From NCBI RefSeq assembly GCF_037969765.1, contig NZ_CP150207.1, forward strand, positions 2,094,001 through 2,158,000: DNA of 64,000 nt, read 5' to 3'. Position 1 is the stretch's first letter, and every line of letters starts with the position of its first letter. Position numbers and translations under genes: made by a program. The notes beneath the pieces are model-generated. The model was not told the origin of the DNA. It did not search any database and worked only from the letters and a program-made list of their open reading frames with translations. This DNA is from Paenibacillus sp. FSL W8-0186. GTDB taxonomy: Bacteria; Bacillota; Bacilli; Paenibacillales; Paenibacillaceae. Positions 61,327 through 64,000 of the stretch are shown here, piece after piece.

Positions 61327-61641
61327 ATGTATTGGTTATGTTTAATATTAGCTGGATTGTTTGAAGTTGGAGGTATTATTAATCTGAAGTTAGCGGAAGG
61401 ATTTACAAAATTAAAGCCAACCATCTTTTTTATTGTATTTTTATGTTTAAGTTTTTTCTTTCTTTCCGTCTCATTAATCGAAATACCCATTAGTATAGGT
61501 TATGGTATATGGACTGGAGTAGGCGCGTCAGGAAGTGTTCTGCTTGGGATGTTTTTGTTTAAAGAACCGAAAAATGCGAAGAAACTTATTTTAGTTGCAG
61601 GAATTATTTTTAGCATAGTAAGCTTAAAATTGATATCCTGA
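61327..61641 (+). CDS. SMR protein, YkkD-like subunit
   Basis: 104 residues, four helices. GLFEVGGIINLKLAEGF carries the essential Glu; GYGIWTGVGASGSVLLG is the SMR motif; ends SIVSLKLIS like YkkD. ATG 61327 lies 1 nt after the first subunit's stop, with AAGGGGG upstream. It is probably the obligatory partner of the preceding protein, inserted in opposite topology. Confidence 0.9.
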   Translation: MYWLCLILAGLFEVGGIINLKLAEGFTKLKPTIFFIVFLCLSFFFLSVSLIEIPISIGYGIWTGVGASGSVLLGMFLFKEPKNAKKLILVAGIIFSIVSLKLIS

Positions 61642-61672
61642 TGAATGCAAATAAAATGAGGTGAAAAGTGAA

Positions 61673-62254
61673 TTGAAAAAGGGAGAAAAAACGAAAAGAA
61701 GGATACTAGAACAAGGTTTAAAGCTGTTTTCCTCGTATGGTTACGAGGAAACAGCACTTAAAGATATAGCTGAAAATGTAAACATTAAAACCCCTTCGAT
61801 TTATGCTTATTTTGAAAGTAAGCAAGATCTTTTTGAACATATTGTAAGTTTTGTTATTGAAGATTATTTAAAGTTTATCGAACAACAATTTTATGTGATA
61901 GAAAATTTTCCGTTAGAAAAAAAATTATATCATGTTTTAGTTGAATTGAATAAATACTATTATATGAATGATAAAGGTTCTTTTCTCAAAAGGTATGGGA
62001 TTTACCCTCCAGATAATTTTAAAGAACTTATAACAGCCCAAAATAAGAAGGTAGAAGAAGGGATTAGAGAACTTGTTTTCTCCATCTTAAGAAACACCGA
62101 AGAGCATGAGCTCATCCATGAGGAGATCATCGTTACTTCTTTTACAATCATATTAGACGGTATGCTTTTCCATATGATGAGTTCTCCTTATCAAGAATAT
62201 GAACGCAGATTAAATATGATCTGGTCTGTATTTTGGAAGGGTATCCATGCTTGA
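61673..62254 (+). CDS. TetR-family repressor of the SMR operon
   Basis: 193 residues from TTG 61673 with GAGGTGAA 8 nt upstream. HTH: GYEETALKDIAENVNIKTPSI, then YAYFESKQDLFEHIV. The C-terminal ligand domain is helical and unassigned. It follows the two SMR genes by ~30 nt and very probably binds the two ATCTAA-N9-GTTAGAT sites, giving a self-contained drug-inducible efflux cassette. Confidence 0.9.
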   Translation: MKKGEKTKRRILEQGLKLFSSYGYEETALKDIAENVNIKTPSIYAYFESKQDLFEHIVSFVIEDYLKFIEQQFYVIENFPLEKKLYHVLVELNKYYYMNDKGSFLKRYGIYPPDNFKELITAQNKKVEEGIRELVFSILRNTEEHELIHEEIIVTSFTIILDGMLFHMMSSPYQEYERRLNMIWSVFWKGIHA

Positions 62255-62357
62255 TTATCGGCTTCCCTGAATTTATTAAAGGGGTATAAGAAAAGAAACA
62301 ATAGGGAAATATGTATATTGCTGAAGAACTGAATCTTTCTAATAAAGAGGTACCGGT

Positions 62358-63497
62358 ATGTCTGTATATTTAATTCCAATAAAAATCGCATTTATTTTAT
62401 TTAGTGCATTCAGCTTTTTTCTTATTATCCCTTGGTTAATTTATAGTTATAGAAAATATGGTTATTTAAGTCTTTGGGCTTCAATAGTGGCTTATTCCTT
62501 TACTTTCTATATGTTATCGGCTTTATTTTTAGTTCTATTGCCTCTTCCGGTTACTCGAAATACATGTGCTTTGCAATCACCTGATACGGTGCATTATAAT
62601 CTGGTCCCTTTTAATTTCATTAGGGATATTATTAATAGCGGTTCCGTTGTTTGGTCACAGCCATCCACCTATGTTAGATTACTAACGCAAAGTGCATTTT
62701 TGCAGGCGGTATTCAATTTCCTATTGTTGCTGCCTCTAGGTGTTTATCTAAGGTATTTTTTCCAACAGAAACGATTTTGGAAGAGAGCACTTGGTTTTGG
62801 ATTTGCTTTATCTCTTTTTTTTGAGACAACACAAATAACAGGTATTTATGGGATCTATAATTGCCCATATCGTATCTTTGATGTGGATGATCTTATATTA
62901 AATAGTACTGGTGCTTTGTTTGGATTTGTCATTGCTCCTGTCCTGCTTGCTCTATTTCCATCTCGAAAGAGCCTTATTGCTAAGGGAGAAAAAATGCAAG
63001 AAAATTCTCTCGTACCTCCTTTGTCGCAATTGCTGGCTGTATTTATAGACTATCTATTGATAAAGATTAGTTGGAACCTTACAGTTGGACTTTTTACAAC
63101 AAGTGGATTCGCAGAATTTGTTTATAAAACGACTTGCTTTTTTATTCTGTTCTTTGTAGTTCCATTGATTTGGGAGGGAAAAACAATTGGAACAAATATA
63201 CTGCATTTTAAACTAATTCATGTTGATGGTGAAGCACCTCCGTGGCAGTCCGTGCTGAAAAGGTCCTTTGCGCTGTATTTACCTTTGGCAACATCATGGG
63301 CCCTAAATATATTTTCTGGTATTGAGTTAGATATAACTCTTAATCCCTATCACGTATGGATCACTATGATTATACTTGCGTTTCTCATCATGATGTGGGC
63401 CGTATTATTTATCCATATTGTATTCATCTTAATTAAAAGAGGGAGACGGAACTTTTACTTTGACTATGTAGCTGATTTAGTACCAAGGAAAAAATAA
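62358..63497 (+). CDS. VanZ-RDD fusion membrane protein
   Basis: 379 residues. The N-terminal half is VanZ-like: YNLVPFNFIRD, FNFLLLLPLGVYLRY, ETTQ and RIFDVDDLILNSTGALFGF, five membrane segments. The C-terminal half (from about 225) is an RDD domain with three segments, seen in LAVFIDYLLIK and WEGKTIGTNILHFKL. VanZ confers low-level teicoplanin resistance by an unknown route; RDD domains are of unknown function. AAAGAGG precedes ATG 62358. A+T-rich like its neighbours. Confidence 0.85.
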   Translation: MSVYLIPIKIAFILFSAFSFFLIIPWLIYSYRKYGYLSLWASIVAYSFTFYMLSALFLVLLPLPVTRNTCALQSPDTVHYNLVPFNFIRDIINSGSVVWSQPSTYVRLLTQSAFLQAVFNFLLLLPLGVYLRYFFQQKRFWKRALGFGFALSLFFETTQITGIYGIYNCPYRIFDVDDLILNSTGALFGFVIAPVLLALFPSRKSLIAKGEKMQENSLVPPLSQLLAVFIDYLLIKISWNLTVGLFTTSGFAEFVYKTTCFFILFFVVPLIWEGKTIGTNILHFKLIHVDGEAPPWQSVLKRSFALYLPLATSWALNIFSGIELDITLNPYHVWITMIILAFLIMMWAVLFIHIVFILIKRGRRNFYFDYVADLVPRKK

Positions 63498-63539
63498 ATC
63501 TTTTGTTATATTATCCGATTTCTATGGAATTGTGCTATT

Positions 63540-64000
63540 TTAAACGTTCCACAATTCTTGAAATTCCTTACACCTACTTAAAAGATCTGTAAGGGATCCT
63601 ATGTCCACGATTTTTCCATCTTTCAATACAATGATTTGATCGGCGTATTGAAGGCATTCTCTCCTATTGGAGGAAATTAAGAAGGTTTTATTCGACAATT
63701 CCTTAATTCTTGCCCACATTTTTTGTTCTGTTACTACATCCACTGCACTTGAAATGTCATCCATAACATAAAGATCGGCATCTCGGGCAAACATACGCGC
63801 GAGAGCGGTACGTTGAATTTGTCCTCCCGAAAGCTTTACACCGTTAGGACCAATTTGAGTATCGAGCCCATTGTTGAATTCCGGTACATCCTCTTCGAGA
63901 ACAGCTGTATAAATTGCTCGGTCGATGACGTTGTCGCCATGCATGCCTAAAATTATATTCTCTTTAATGGTATCGCTAAACAGGATCGGTGTTTGCGGTG
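63540..64000 (-). CDS. ABC exporter ATPase, C-terminal part (runs off the window)
   Basis: The minus-strand frame is open to the window edge: upstream of Met at 63944 it reads QTPILFSDTIKENIILG, the Q-loop region of an ABC exporter. So the gene continues past 64000. Visible: Q-loop, signature KLSGGQIQRTALARM, Walker B LYVMDDIS with Asp-Asp in place of the usual Asp-Glu, and switch region FLISSNRRE where the His is replaced by Asn. The missing catalytic Glu and His suggest a degenerate, possibly regulatory half of a heterodimeric exporter. Confidence 0.88.
   Translation of the reverse strand, partial: PQTPILFSDTIKENIILGMHGDNVIDRAIYTAVLEEDVPEFNNGLDTQIGPNGVKLSGGQIQRTALARMFARDADLYVMDDISSAVDVVTEQKMWARIKELSNKTFLISSNRRECLQYADQIIVLKDGKIVDIGSLTDLLSRCKEFQELWNV

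Overview
The window looks like a chromosomal segment of a Paenibacillus-type Bacillota bacterium. This rests on strong AGGAGG-type ribosome binding sites with frequent TTG and GTG starts, intermediate base composition, and a gene set typical of that group: YqhG/YqhH, YhaO/YhaN, YugP, YkvI, YqzE, a B12-dependent ribonucleotide reductase, CimA, GltC-like LysR and a T-box leader. I see no phage, insertion sequence or CRISPR array. Most of the window is core chromosome. The last ~3.5 kb (from about 60.5 kb) is visibly richer in A+T and looks acquired.

Layout. 0-3.7 kb: end of a YesL-like membrane protein, a probable 6S RNA, a DUF1499-like protein, thiol peroxidase, rhomboid protease, LysR regulator. 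3.9-9.1 kb: ABC transporter plus DUF4097 lipoprotein operon facing a two-component system. 9.2-17 kb: YugP peptidase, MerR, JAMM peptidase, TlpA-like thioredoxin, citramalate synthase, Pol IV, ferredoxin, L,D-transpeptidase. 17-25.6 kb: pyrD, alarmone synthetase, DUF309, two paralogous NSUN-type rRNA methyltransferases, a pseudouridine synthase, a HAD phosphatase, and between them a 1-kb non-coding stretch with three families of tandem repeats. 25.8-35.6 kb: glycosyltransferase, YhaO/YhaN nuclease-ATPase pair, YkvI permease, xpt and small conserved genes. 35.8-46.2 kb: tRNA-Leu, then a dense run of envelope and signalling modules. 46.3-60.4 kb: T-box-controlled asd, FAD oxidoreductase, SstT, a second identical tRNA-Leu, cell wall amidase, YqhG/YqhH, NrdJ. 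60.8-64 kb: SMR efflux pair with TetR, VanZ-RDD protein, end of an ABC exporter.

The most informative part is 38.7-46.2 kb, where three independent regulatory circuits can be read from the DNA. (1) An ECF sigma factor with a DUF4367 membrane partner and a secreted DUF4367 paralogue; the same bipartite element TGTCCC-N18-GTTATAC precedes both the sigma gene and the paralogue. (2) A BlaI repressor / M56 peptidase / copper-amine-oxidase-N-domain operon with two palindromic operators laid over its promoter. (3) A MerR regulator whose two divergent promoters both have the 19-bp spacer typical of MerR control with the operator inside, driving a DUF4097 lipoprotein one way and a 49-residue membrane protein, the regulator and a GAP-family membrane protein the other way. 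With the ABC/DUF4097/two-component block at 4-9 kb, the window holds four envelope-linked signalling modules, two of them using DUF4097 lipoproteins. Functions of these modules are inferred; the DNA architecture is directly visible.
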